Below, piece after piece: positions 17,371 through 27,292 of a stretch of DNA of 64,000 nt (position 1 is the stretch's first letter; every line of letters begins with the position of its first letter). Source of the DNA: Prosthecobacter sp. (GTDB lineage: Bacteria > Verrucomicrobiota > Verrucomicrobiia > Verrucomicrobiales > Verrucomicrobiaceae); NCBI RefSeq assembly GCF_034366625.1, contig NZ_JAXMIH010000006.1:434001-498000 (forward strand), in the 5' to 3' direction. A model generated the notes under the pieces. That model did not search any database, was not told where the DNA came from, and saw only the letters and a list, made by a program, of their open reading frames with translations. Position numbers and translations under genes: made by a program.

Positions 17371-20234
17371 CATCCCAGTGCTTCCAGCATCGTCTTCAGC
17401 TTCGCAAGCTGCGCGGACCAGTCGGCCTCGCGTTGCGTGTGATCGTCGAGCACCTTCTGCGGCACTTTGGCGGTGAAATTCGTGTCTGCGAGCTTCGCGC
17501 GGACCTTTTCCAGCTCCGATTCGACTTTGGCGATCTCCTTGCCCACGCGGGCCGTTTCGGCCTCCACGTCGATCAGGCCGTCGAGAGGCAGGAAAAGCTC
17601 GCCGAGAGGCGTCAGGGCCGCTGGCGTGCCTTTTTTCGGCTGGTAGCTCGCATCGACATCGAGCGGCTCGGCGTTCAGGAGGATGCGCAGGACCTCGATC
17701 TCGTGGTCGGGTAGTTCCTGGCTTGGCTTGAGGACGAAACGGACGCGCTTGTTGATGTTGAAGGTGCTCTTCAGGCCACGGCCCAGATTGACGGCTTCGT
17801 ATTTGTCGTTCGCGGTCTTTTCGTCCTCGGGGAGGATGCCGAAGTGGGCGAGTTCGTCCGCATCGAGCGGTTTCGGCCACGGCGCGAACATGATGCTCTT
17901 GCCGCCTTGGTTCTCCGGTAGGTCGGTGTTGAAGCCCATGCCGTGCCACAGCTCTTCGGTGATGAAGGGCATGAAGGGATGGAAGAGACGCAGCGTGTGG
18001 CCGAGCACGAAGTCGATGACGGCGAGCGTGTTGGCTTTGCGCTTCTCATCGCTGCCTTGGAGCACGGCTTTGCTGGCCTCGATGTACCAGTCGCAGTACT
18101 CGCTCCAGAAGAAGCGGTAGAGCGTGGTGGTGGCGTCGCTGAAACGGTAGTCTTCCAGCGCGGTGCTGACTTCGGCGATGGCGGTGTTGAGGCGCAGGAG
18201 GATCCATTTGTCGTCGCTGCTGAGCAGGGCGGCGCTGATTTCGGTCTCGACCTCGCCACCTTGCATCTGGCGGAAGCGGGCGGCGTTCCAAAGCTTGGTG
18301 CAGAAGTTGCGGCCGAGTTCGACGTTCTTTTCGTCGAAGCAGATGTCCTGGCCCAGCGGGGCGCTACGCATGATGCCGAAGCGCAACGCGTCCGCGCTGT
18401 AGCTGGCGATCAGCTCCAGCGGATCGGGCGAATTGCCGAGCGATTTGGACATCTTGCGGCCCTGCTTGTCGCGGATGATGCCGGTGAAATAGACGTTCTT
18501 GAACGGCAGCTCGCCCATCCACTCGAAGCCGGCCATGATCATGCGGGCGACCCAGAAGAAGATGATGTCCGGCCCCGTGACGAGATCGGTCGTCGGGTAG
18601 AAAGCCTTCAACGTGGAGGTCTTCTCCGGCCATCCCATCGTCGCAAACGGCCACAGCCAGGAGCTGAACCAGGTGTCGAGGACATCGGGGTCTTGGGTGA
18701 AGCCGAGCATTTCGACTTTGTTGGACGCCATGGCTGAATCAGTCGTGATTTCGACTCGGTAAAGGTCATCGCCGATTTGCACGATACGCCCATGAACCTC
18801 TTCAAAATCGCGCCCATCTAGTTCAGCGCAGAATGAGGTCGATTTGGCAGTGGTGTCTGATGAGGGTGAAGCAACGCGTGCTTTTTCCCGCACGACTTCC
18901 ATGACTGAAGCCAGCGCTGGGAACAGCACGACGATCTGGTTGCCTTCAAGATTGCGGCTCCACACCGGAATCCGATGCCCCCACCAGACCTGGCGGCTGA
19001 TGCACCAGTCCTGCAGGCCGGTCATCCAGTGATCATAGACCTTCGCCCAGCGGTCGGGGTGGAATTTCATCTCGCCATTGGCCACGACGGCCTGGCTTTC
19101 CTTCACGCTCGGGTATTTGAGGAACCACTGCTCGCTCAAACGACTCTCGATGGGCACGTCGGCACGCTCGGAGTAGCCGAGGTTGTTCTGATACGGCTCC
19201 TCTTTGACGAGGCTGCCGATCTCCGCGAGCAGCTCGGCGGCGCGTTTGCGGGCGGCAAAGCGCTCCATGCCGGCGAGGTCTTTGCCAGCGAGTTCGTTGA
19301 GCACGCCGTTCGGATGCATTACATCGACGGCGGCCAGGTTGTGACGCTGCGCGATCTCAAAGTCGGCCTTGTCATGCGCGGGCGTCACTTTCAGCACACC
19401 AGTGCCGAAGGTGAAATCGACATGCTCATCGGCGATGATCGGCAGCAGCGCCTGGTCTTCGACCGGCAGCGGACGGCGGACGTGTTTGCCGATGAGATGA
19501 GCATAGCGCTCGTCCTTCGGATTCACGGCGATGGCCTGGTCGCCTGGGATCACTTCGGGACGCGTGGTGGCGATGGTGAGCCAGGTGCCGGGTTCCTCGA
19601 CGACCTCGACTTTGAAGTGATACATGATGGCGTTCTGCGCCTTCATGACGACCTCCTCATCGCTGAGCGCGGTGAGGGAGGACGGGCACCAGTTCACCAT
19701 GCGCTTGCCACGGTAGATGAGGCCCTTTTTGTAGAGATCCACGAACACGCGCATGACGCAGGCGTTGTAGTCGTCGTCAAAGGTGAAGCGCTCGCGGCTC
19801 CAGTCGCAGGAGGCACCGAGCTTCTTGAGCTGCTCGATGATGATGCCGCCGTGCTTCTCCTTCCACTCCCAGATCTTCGCCACGAGGCCCTCGCGGCCGA
19901 GATCGTCGCGGTGTTTGATGACGCCCTGCTTTTTCAGGGTCTTCTCGACGACGTTCTGCGTGGCGATGCCGGCGTGGTCGGTGCCGGGCAGCCAGAGCAC
20001 TTCCTTCCCGAGCATGCGGGCGCGGCGGGCGAGGATGTCCTGGATGGTGTTGTTCAGCACATGGCCGAGCGTGAGGATGCCCGTGACGTTCGGCGGCGGG
20101 ATGACGATGGAGTAAGCCGGGCGCTTCTCGCTCACACGGGCGGGATCGGCTTCAAAGCATTTGTCATCCAGCCAGCGCTGATACCAGCGGGCTTCGACGT
20201 CGGTTGGCGTGTAGGTCTTGTCGAGTTCGGGCAT
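17370..20234 (-). CDS. valS: Valyl-tRNA synthetase
   Basis: A 954-aa class I aminoacyl-tRNA synthetase that charges tRNA-Val. Motifs: HIGH-type site in PNVTGILTLGHVLNN, editing-domain region around TTRPEVIPGDQAIAVNP and KVTPAHDKADFEIA, and KMSKS in GRKMSKSLGNSPDPLELI. A C-terminal coiled-coil arm typical of ValRS is seen in LPLDGLIDVEAETARVGKE through VESELEKVRAKL. The start MPELDKTYTPTDVEARWY at 20234 is standard; the upstream in-frame start adds 13 non-conserved residues. The region around 18720-18900 encodes an extended loop with lower local GC and is probably a lineage insertion. Confidence 0.97.
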   Translation of the reverse strand: MPELDKTYTPTDVEARWYQRWLDDKCFEADPARVSEKRPAYSIVIPPPNVTGILTLGHVLNNTIQDILARRARMLGKEVLWLPGTDHAGIATQNVVEKTLKKQGVIKHRDDLGREGLVAKIWEWKEKHGGIIIEQLKKLGASCDWSRERFTFDDDYNACVMRVFVDLYKKGLIYRGKRMVNWCPSSLTALSDEEVVMKAQNAIMYHFKVEVVEEPGTWLTIATTRPEVIPGDQAIAVNPKDERYAHLIGKHVRRPLPVEDQALLPIIADEHVDFTFGTGVLKVTPAHDKADFEIAQRHNLAAVDVMHPNGVLNELAGKDLAGMERFAARKRAAELLAEIGSLVKEEPYQNNLGYSERADVPIESRLSEQWFLKYPSVKESQAVVANGEMKFHPDRWAKVYDHWMTGLQDWCISRQVWWGHRIPVWSRNLEGNQIVVLFPALASVMEVVREKARVASPSSDTTAKSTSFCAELDGRDFEEVHGRIVQIGDDLYRVEITTDSAMASNKVEMLGFTQDPDVLDTWFSSWLWPFATMGWPEKTSTLKAFYPTTDLVTGPDIIFFWVARMIMAGFEWMGELPFKNVYFTGIIRDKQGRKMSKSLGNSPDPLELIASYSADALRFGIMRSAPLGQDICFDEKNVELGRNFCTKLWNAARFRQMQGGEVETEISAALLSSDDKWILLRLNTAIAEVSTALEDYRFSDATTTLYRFFWSEYCDWYIEASKAVLQGSDEKRKANTLAVIDFVLGHTLRLFHPFMPFITEELWHGMGFNTDLPENQGGKSIMFAPWPKPLDADELAHFGILPEDEKTANDKYEAVNLGRGLKSTFNINKRVRFVLKPSQELPDHEIEVLRILLNAEPLDVDASYQPKKGTPAALTPLGELFLPLDGLIDVEAETARVGKEIAKVESELEKVRAKLADTNFTAKVPQKVLDDHTQREADWSAQLAKLKTMLEALG

Positions 20235-20302
20235 AAAGGGCGGCCAAGATGGGGGAAAGCCGCCGCTTTGCAAACGCCGAGGCGCATGTAAGCATGCGCC
20301 GC

Positions 20303-21244
20303 ATGAGCACCACGACCTCTCCCGGTCCCACCCCCAGCGGCGGCGGCCTTCGCCATGGCTTGATGCTCGTCGTCGCGCTCGCCTTTCTCACCGCCATCGG
20401 CCTCGTGCTGCCGCATGGTGACAGCGGCGAAACATTCCGCGACGCGCTGCTGGCGCATGCGCTGTTTCGTCAGATCGTCATCGCCTTGTGGGCCATCGTG
20501 ATCGTCGAAGGCCTGCTCGGTCTCTTTGTCTCCAAGGATGACTGGCCTGCACGCCTCAAACGTCTCCTGGTCACGTCGCTGCTGCCACCGCTGCGCATGG
20601 TCATCGCCACCAGCAAGCCCCATGGCTGGCTCTGGCTGCCCGGCGCAGGCTGGAAGCCCGCAGGCGAGGAAACCTCCGAAAAACTCGAGCAAAAACTCGC
20701 CCTGCCGATGGTCATCCTCACGCTGCTCGTGCTGCCCGTGCTAGGGGCCGAACTCACCGGTGGCGAGACTTTGGAAAATCATCCGCGCATGGCGCTGGCC
20801 ACGCACCTGACCACCTGCGTGATCTGGGTGGGCTTCACGGTCGAGTTTCTGTGGATGGTGGCCGCCGCACCCAGCAAGCTGACGTATTGCCTCAAGAACT
20901 GGATCAATCTCGTCATCATCCTGCTGCCGCTCGTGGCCTTCCTGCGGATCCTGAGCGCCTTCCGCTTCGCACGCATGTTCCGTGCCGGCAAACTACTGCG
21001 CGCCTACCGCCTCCGCGGTCTGTGGACGCGCCTCTGGCGGCTCGCGCTTCTCTTCAATCTCCTCGAACGCCTGCAAAAACGCGATCCCGCGAAGTACTGC
21101 GCTGTACTGGAAAAGAAGATCGCCGATCTGGAGGAAGATCTCGCCGAACTGCGCACCAAGCTGGCGGAACAGCGCGGCAAGACCTTGGCCGATGTTTCAA
21201 CTGATCCCGAAGGGATCAAAGAAGGTAGCCAGGGGCAAGGCTGA
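20303..21244 (+). CDS. Voltage-sensor-like membrane protein with coiled coil and no pore domain
   Basis: A 313-aa protein. Hydrophobic helices lie at about 20-36, 56-77, 133-149, 168-189 and 201-215. The last four-helix block looks like S1-S4 of a bacterial voltage-gated channel: S2 with VIWVGFTVEFLWMVAA (E181), S3 NWINLVIILLPL and S4 with basic residues every third position (R215, R221, R224, R227, K230, R233, R236). In a Kv channel S5, a TxGYG filter and S6 should follow. Here the chain goes into basic helices (WTRLWRLALLFNLLERLQKR) and a coiled coil (about 266-292), and no filter motif is present. The S3 acidic residue is Asn202. ATG 20294 is an alternative start. Its job is unknown; a proton- or voltage-sensing role is inference. 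Confidence 0.72.
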   Translation: MSTTTSPGPTPSGGGLRHGLMLVVALAFLTAIGLVLPHGDSGETFRDALLAHALFRQIVIALWAIVIVEGLLGLFVSKDDWPARLKRLLVTSLLPPLRMVIATSKPHGWLWLPGAGWKPAGEETSEKLEQKLALPMVILTLLVLPVLGAELTGGETLENHPRMALATHLTTCVIWVGFTVEFLWMVAAAPSKLTYCLKNWINLVIILLPLVAFLRILSAFRFARMFRAGKLLRAYRLRGLWTRLWRLALLFNLLERLQKRDPAKYCAVLEKKIADLEEDLAELRTKLAEQRGKTLADVSTDPEGIKEGSQGQG

Positions 21245-21474
21245 GGCACGAAGCCGCCGCCCCTGGAATGGAACCACGTCTTCTTTCTCCGAAGGGCGCA
21301 TGCCGGAGGTATGCGAGAAGCTTTCAATGGCTGTATGTCATCACTGGGCTGGCGAGGGTTTCTCGCATACCTCCGGCATGCGCTCTTGATAGACGATGTT
21401 TGTTTCGATGTTCCAGGGGTGGCGCTCGCTGCGCGAGCTTACCCCGGGCTAATTTCTTTGATCCCTTCGGGATC
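21203..21474. repeat. Three nested perfect inverted repeats
   Basis: Outer arms of 21 bp (21203-21223 with 21454-21474; core GATCCCGAAGGGATC), middle arms CCCCTGGAA (21260-21268) with TTCCAGGGG (21411-21419), and inner arms of 24 bp (21296-21319 with 21360-21383; core GCATGCCGGAGGTATGCGAG). The left outer arm lies inside the 3' end of the voltage-sensor-like gene. The rest fills the 249-bp gap to the next convergent gene, where I see no coding sequence. Confidence 0.85.
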
Positions 21475-21493
21475 GCCGGAGTGAGCCATACAT

Positions 21494-22210
21494 TCACTGC
21501 CCCAGGCTCAGATACTCACGCACCGTGTGATTCATCGCACGTCGTGCCGGAGGAAAGCAGTGCGCCACTTTCTCAAAGGTTTCCTCCATCGCGAACTCCT
21601 CCGCCAGGATGTGCTTCCGTGCCGCATCGAGATGGCTGACGACAACCTGCTCGTAGTAGTCCACATCCGGCGCTCCGCGACGCTCCGCCCGGCGGTGCAA
21701 AAAGTCGGGATACAGGCAGGTCAGCACGAGGAACTGGTTCGCGCACTGCACATGAAGGAAGAATTTGTGATGCCGGCTCGCGCTCTCGATCGCCTCCAGA
21801 TAATCCACGCTGTACAGGCTGTCGATGCTGTGATTGATGTCCTCCGGCCCCTTCGTCGGCGTGCAGCCGAAGTCCGCGCACACCACCGCCATGTAGTCCG
21901 CCACTGCGATCTCCGTGATGCCGAACTCCTTCAACGAATGCCGTACCACGATGAAGAAGAACAGTTCTGGAGACAGCATCGCCGCCTTCCGTGAGATCAG
22001 CGCCGCCTCGAACAGCTTGTCGTTGTCCAGGATGATCGGCACGGCATCCGGGTCATCCATCATCGCCTTGAATCCCTCCTTGCCGCGCTCGGTCAGGGCG
22101 AGTGTGTCGCGGATGAAATTCCAATCCGTCGGGGTAAAACGGAACCAGCAGCCAGGGCGAGGGAAGCGCGTCATGGAGATTAAGTGTGAACTGTCATCTA
22201 CCTTTAGCAT
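21494..22210 (-). CDS. Hypothetical cytoplasmic protein
   Basis: A 238-aa protein of unknown function with no signal peptide or membrane helix. The N-terminal WFRFTPTDWNFIRDTLALTERGK looks like a compact helical start, and the rest alternates helices with His/Phe-rich segments (ASRHHKFFLHVQCANQFLVL). The C-terminal HILAEEFAMEETFEKVAHCFPPARR suggests all-alpha structure. The start at 22210 (MLKVDD) or 22174 (MTRFPRPG) cannot be decided, because neither has a clear Shine-Dalgarno sequence. It is convergent with the voltage-sensor-like gene and divergent from rph. I know no named family for it. Confidence 0.7.
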   Translation of the reverse strand: MLKVDDSSHLISMTRFPRPGCWFRFTPTDWNFIRDTLALTERGKEGFKAMMDDPDAVPIILDNDKLFEAALISRKAAMLSPELFFFIVVRHSLKEFGITEIAVADYMAVVCADFGCTPTKGPEDINHSIDSLYSVDYLEAIESASRHHKFFLHVQCANQFLVLTCLYPDFLHRRAERRGAPDVDYYEQVVVSHLDAARKHILAEEFAMEETFEKVAHCFPPARRAMNHTVREYLSLGQ

Positions 22211-22340
22211 AACGAATGCCAGTTGAGTTTTTCAATTGGAAATGACTGCCATGCCGAATGTTCAATCACATTCGCCGGACCTTTGTAAGACCTCTTCACA
22301 AATCTCTTGGGCGCATCCATGCACCGTGCTAAGCAAGCTC

Positions 22341-23126
<786 letters not shown>

Positions 23127-23132
23127 GGAAGA

Positions 23133-23224
23133 GTTGACGGTAGTTTACAGTTGTTGACCGTGGTTGACGATGGTTTGGCCAAACCACCGTCAACAATCGT
23201 AAACAACAGCCAACCACCGTAAAC
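23133..23224. repeat. 92-bp imperfect palindrome built of GTTGAC/GTTTAC repeats
   Basis: Left arm 23133-23178 and right arm 23179-23224 meet at the exact centre TTTGGCCAAA. About 36 of 46 positions match. Each arm holds several copies of GTT(G/T)AC(G/C)GT. It fills the gap between the rph stop and the next ATG at 23227, so the message probably forms a long hairpin before the deacetylase start. Confidence 0.8.
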
Positions 23225-23226
23225 TC

Positions 23227-24165
23227 ATGCCAACGGCTCTGCTCCTCGATCCCATCTACCAACAGCATGACCCAGGCCCGGGGCATCCTGAGAGTGTTCA
23301 GCGTCATGTTGCGATCACGAAAGCGCTTACCGAGTCTGGAATCGTCGCCAAAACGCAGTCCATCGCTCCTCGCGTCGCCACCATCGACGAAATCGCGCTC
23401 TGCCATGATCGCGGATACATCGCCACCGCGAAGAAAGACGTCGAATCGGGCTTGGAAGACCTCAGCACCGGCGACACCTCGATTTGTCCGCGATCCTATG
23501 ACGTCGCGATTCAAGCCGTCGGTGGTGTGTTGAACGCCGTCGATGCCGTGTTCGCTGGTAAAGCGCAGAACGCCTTCTGCGCCGTGCGTCCGCCGGGACA
23601 TCATGCACGTCCGGCGCAAGGCATGGGCTTCTGCCTGTTCAACAACATCGCCATCGCCGCACGTCATGCGCAGAAGCAGCATGGCGCTCAGAAGATCGCT
23701 ATCGTGGATTGGGACGTGCATCACGGCAACGGCACGCAGGACATCTTCTATGAGGACGGCAGCGTCTTCTTCGCCAGCACGCATCAAAGTCCGCTCTATC
23801 CCTTCACCGGCCATGCGGATGAATCTGGCAGTGGAAAAGGCAAAGGCAGCACCTTGAACCTCCCCTTCCCCGCCCGCACCGGCATGTCAGACATCGGCGG
23901 CGCCTTCACGAACCGCCTCCTGCCCGCCATCGACAAGTTCAAACCCGATCTGATCCTCATCTCCGCCGGTTTCGACTCCCGCATCGACGATCCCCTCGGC
24001 CAGTTCCGTCTCACCGACGACGATTTCATCGCGTTGACCAAACTTCTGCTCGAATCCGCCGCCATACATTGCCAGAACCGCCTCATCTCCGTTTTGGAAG
24101 GCGGCTACAACCTCCGCGGCCTCGCCAGCGCCGTCACCGCGCACGTTCAGACGCTCATTGGATAA
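23227..24165 (+). CDS. Histone-deacetylase-family protein (AcuC/HDAC-like)
   Basis: A 312-aa zinc hydrolase of the arginase/deacetylase fold, likely removing acyl groups from lysines or polyamines. Motifs: charge-relay histidines in RPPGHHARP, metal-binding DVHHGNG in WDVHHGNGTQDIFY, FASTHQSPLYPFTG, second metal Asp in SAGFDSRIDDPLG, and the LEGGYN glycine/tyrosine loop. The N-terminal HPES.QR motif (GHPESVQRHVAITKAL) is typical of class II-like bacterial members. Whether it acts on protein or acetylpolyamine cannot be told; the aguBA pair is 7 kb away and not linked. Its start follows the palindrome by two bases. Confidence 0.92.
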   Translation: MPTALLLDPIYQQHDPGPGHPESVQRHVAITKALTESGIVAKTQSIAPRVATIDEIALCHDRGYIATAKKDVESGLEDLSTGDTSICPRSYDVAIQAVGGVLNAVDAVFAGKAQNAFCAVRPPGHHARPAQGMGFCLFNNIAIAARHAQKQHGAQKIAIVDWDVHHGNGTQDIFYEDGSVFFASTHQSPLYPFTGHADESGSGKGKGSTLNLPFPARTGMSDIGGAFTNRLLPAIDKFKPDLILISAGFDSRIDDPLGQFRLTDDDFIALTKLLLESAAIHCQNRLISVLEGGYNLRGLASAVTAHVQTLIG

Positions 24166-24267
24166 GAAATCCCAATTTTCAGCGGCGTTGACAGTTAATT
24201 TACACAGCATGCCCTTGTCAGAGCGCCGGTTTTCTGATGGCATGCGTGTGCATTCTAAAAAAACACC

Positions 24268-25272
<1,005 letters not shown>

Positions 25273-25286
25273 CCGCGCTCATCGCA

Positions 25287-25832
25287 AAATCCTCCTCCGC
25301 CTCCTACTCTTACTCCTCCTCCCTTTCCGCACATCCAAACCCACGCCGACTGCACGCCATGTCCACCGCACGCAAGTTCGACCACGAAAAGCTAGAGGTT
25401 TACCAACTCGAACTGCAGTTCATCGCCTGGCTCACCAATCTCTTTGCAGAAATCCAGTCCTCCAAAACACCCCGCCTCTCCGAAGTCATCGATCAACTCG
25501 ACCGCGCCAGCCTCTCTGCCCTCCTGAACACGGCTGAAGGTAACGGCCGCCGGGCCACTCAACAGCGCGTCCGCTTCTTCGACGACGCTCGCGGCTCAGC
25601 CACCGAATGCGCCGCATGCCTTGATGCGATCGTCGCCAAAATGGCGTGCAAGCAAGAGCGTGTTCTCGATGGCAAGGACATGCTGCTCAGTGTTGTCTCG
25701 ATCTTGAGTGCGCTGATCGCTCGTTTTGAAGGAGCTTCAACCAAGGTGCCTGTGCAAGCTGGCTCTTCGGTGCGAAGGCCGGGTATCCGCCGCTCGTTCA
25801 GGGAGGAGGAGACGGAGTAGGAGGAAGAGGCG
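25287..25832. mobile_element. Four-helix-bundle element with polypyrimidine/polypurine inverted ends
   Basis: The left end (25287-25324; motif CTCCTACTCTTACTCCTCCT) and right end (25799-25832; GGGAGGAGGAGACGGAGTAG) are imperfect inverted repeats enclosing the four-helix-bundle ORF. The left end is nearly identical to the reverse complement of the right end of a non-coding element at 29272-29393. There is no transposase inside. The element sits between moxR and DUF58, which are normally adjacent, so it is best read as an insertion. Confidence 0.65.
25359..25820 (+). CDS. Four-helix-bundle protein (S23/IVP family)
   Basis: A 153-aa helical protein of the family first seen as intervening-sequence protein in 23S rRNA genes; the Avd accessory protein of diversity-generating retroelements shares the fold. 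Family marks: KLEVYQLELQFIAWLTNLF in helix 1, IDQLDRASLSALLNTAEGNGR in helix 2 (the QL.RAS.S...N.AEG pattern) and FFDDARGSATECAACLDAI in helix 3. The last 25 residues are basic and partly encoded by the right terminal repeat. Function is unknown in free-standing members. It is carried in a repeat-bounded element and its stop codon lies inside the right-hand repeat. Confidence 0.88.
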   Translation: MSTARKFDHEKLEVYQLELQFIAWLTNLFAEIQSSKTPRLSEVIDQLDRASLSALLNTAEGNGRRATQQRVRFFDDARGSATECAACLDAIVAKMACKQERVLDGKDMLLSVVSILSALIARFEGASTKVPVQAGSSVRRPGIRRSFREEETE

Positions 25833-25850
25833 GGCTTTCATTTGACGAAC

Positions 25851-26753
25851 ATGGCTGAATCATCTCGATCATTCCTCGACCCAGCGGTCCTTTCGCGCCT
25901 CATCGCGCTGCCGCTGAACGCCCGCCAAGCCATGCTCGGCAACGTCTCCGGCAAGCATCGTAGCCCCGTGCGCGGTTCCTCGCTCGAATTCGCGCAATAC
26001 CGCAAATACGTCCCCGGCGATGACACACGACGCCTCGACTGGCGCACCTGGGGGCGCAGCGACCGCTTTTACATCAAGGAATTCGAGGCCGACACGAACC
26101 TGCGACTCTGCCTGCTCATCGACACCAGTGGCAGCATGAACTTCGGCCCTGCTGGTGCCACACGCTTCGACTACGCCAAAAAACTCGCCGGCACGCTCGC
26201 CTACATCGCCGCGCAGCAGGGCGACGCCGTCGGTCTGCATTCTCTCGCCGAAAAATCGGTCGAAATTCCCGCCAAGCGCGGTGCATCGCATCTCGGCGTC
26301 GTGCTCGATCAAATGGCCGGCCTCCAGCCCGTCGGCGATACCACGCTGCTCACCGCGCTGCACGACGCCGCCGAAAAAATCCGCCAACGCGCTCTCGTCG
26401 TCATCTTCAGCGACCTGTTCGTGCCGCCCGCCGAACTGAAGTCCGCCATTCAGCACCTGCGCTTCCGCAAGCACGACGTCACCGTGTTTCATCTGCTCGA
26501 TCAAAAGGAACTCGACTTCGATTTCGACCGCCCCGCCCGTTTCATCGACATGGAAGGCGGCGAAGCCGTCCTCGCCGACCCCAGCCTCATCGCCCGCAAC
26601 TACCGCGAGGCCGTGAAGCAATACATGATGGAAATCGACGACCTCGTCCGCACCACCGCCATCGACTACCACCGCGTGAAGCTGCACGAGAAATACGACG
26701 ACGTGCTCGTGAAGTTCTTGCTGGCACGGATTCAGAAGAAAGGAGGCCGGTGA
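25851..26753 (+). CDS. DUF58-domain protein with vWA-like fold
   Basis: A 300-aa cytoplasmic partner of MoxR. The DUF58 signature is clear: SSLEFAQYRKYVPGDDTRRLDWRTWGRS is split by the usual R..R-D-W core, followed by a MIDAS-like site in LIDTSGSMNFG. The C-terminal part (VIFSDLFVPPAELKSAIQHL...HLLDQKELDFDF) completes the vWA fold. ATG 25851 is preferred over an in-frame TTG at 25842. In the family, MoxR is thought to remodel or load vWA partners; the pair is expected to be co-transcribed despite the element between them. Confidence 0.93.
   Translation: MAESSRSFLDPAVLSRLIALPLNARQAMLGNVSGKHRSPVRGSSLEFAQYRKYVPGDDTRRLDWRTWGRSDRFYIKEFEADTNLRLCLLIDTSGSMNFGPAGATRFDYAKKLAGTLAYIAAQQGDAVGLHSLAEKSVEIPAKRGASHLGVVLDQMAGLQPVGDTTLLTALHDAAEKIRQRALVVIFSDLFVPPAELKSAIQHLRFRKHDVTVFHLLDQKELDFDFDRPARFIDMEGGEAVLADPSLIARNYREAVKQYMMEIDDLVRTTAIDYHRVKLHEKYDDVLVKFLLARIQKKGGR
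26739..26746 (+). promoter_or_regulatory. Strong ribosome binding site before the 26753 gene
   Basis: AAAGGAGG lies 6 nt before ATG 26753, which overlaps the DUF58 stop in TGATG. This decides the start and implies independent strong initiation within the operon. Confidence 0.75.
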
Positions 26754-27292
26754 TGCATTCAAAAATCGGAATTCTTCTTCTCACATGGGTGAGTCTAGCA
26801 TGGTGTGAAGACGCAAAATTCACCCCTCCGCCAGCGGGGATCAATGGCTGGCCGAACAAGCCTTATGACAAAGTCGTTGGCTATCAATTCGCCAATCCCG
26901 ATCACATCTCCTTTATCGAGGATGGCGTACTGGCGCTCGACAAGTTGAAGGAGCTGAAGCGCAAAGAGACTGTTTTGAATGCCGATCAAACAGCGGCCCT
27001 TCTCAAAGCGACCTTTGAGGAAGAGAAAACGCCAGGTGGCGCACTTTGCTACGACCCGCATCACATCATCGTCTTCTACTTCGACGACAAGCCGGTGGGA
27101 GCCATTGAAATCTGCTTCCATTGCACGGGTGCAAGGTGCTGGCCGCAGAACAAGGCGGTCTGGTGGCACACCAATTTCAACGAAATTGGAAAGCTGACCA
27201 TATCGTTGGGCCTTGGGGTTCGCGAGCCAGATCCGGGCAACGACTCGCCAAAGTCAGGACAGCAACGCTTTCCCACTTCGCCAAAACGATAA
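26753..27292 (+). CDS. Exported hypothetical protein in the MoxR operon
   Basis: A 179-aa protein with a signal peptide (MHSKIGILLLTWVSLAWC; cleavage near WCEDA is plausible). The mature part has a mixed alpha/beta character with a CFHCTGARCWP segment holding three cysteines and ends in a basic, disordered tail. No family recognised. It overlaps the DUF58 stop by one base and its stop codon abuts the next ATG, so it is a true operon member. Its lysine- and asparagine-richer composition differs from its neighbours, which hints at later arrival in the operon. Confidence 0.75.
   Translation: MHSKIGILLLTWVSLAWCEDAKFTPPPAGINGWPNKPYDKVVGYQFANPDHISFIEDGVLALDKLKELKRKETVLNADQTAALLKATFEEEKTPGGALCYDPHHIIVFYFDDKPVGAIEICFHCTGARCWPQNKAVWWHTNFNEIGKLTISLGLGVREPDPGNDSPKSGQQRFPTSPKR

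Noticed and set aside
24188-24216. A sigma-70 promoter before moxR
   Set aside because: TTGACA is present but no acceptable -10 box is found at 16-18 bp spacing, so I do not list it as a promoter.
25359-25820. Avd-like accessory gene of a diversity-generating retroelement
   Set aside because: No reverse transcriptase and no template/variable repeat pair occur nearby. The family resemblance alone does not support a retroelement.
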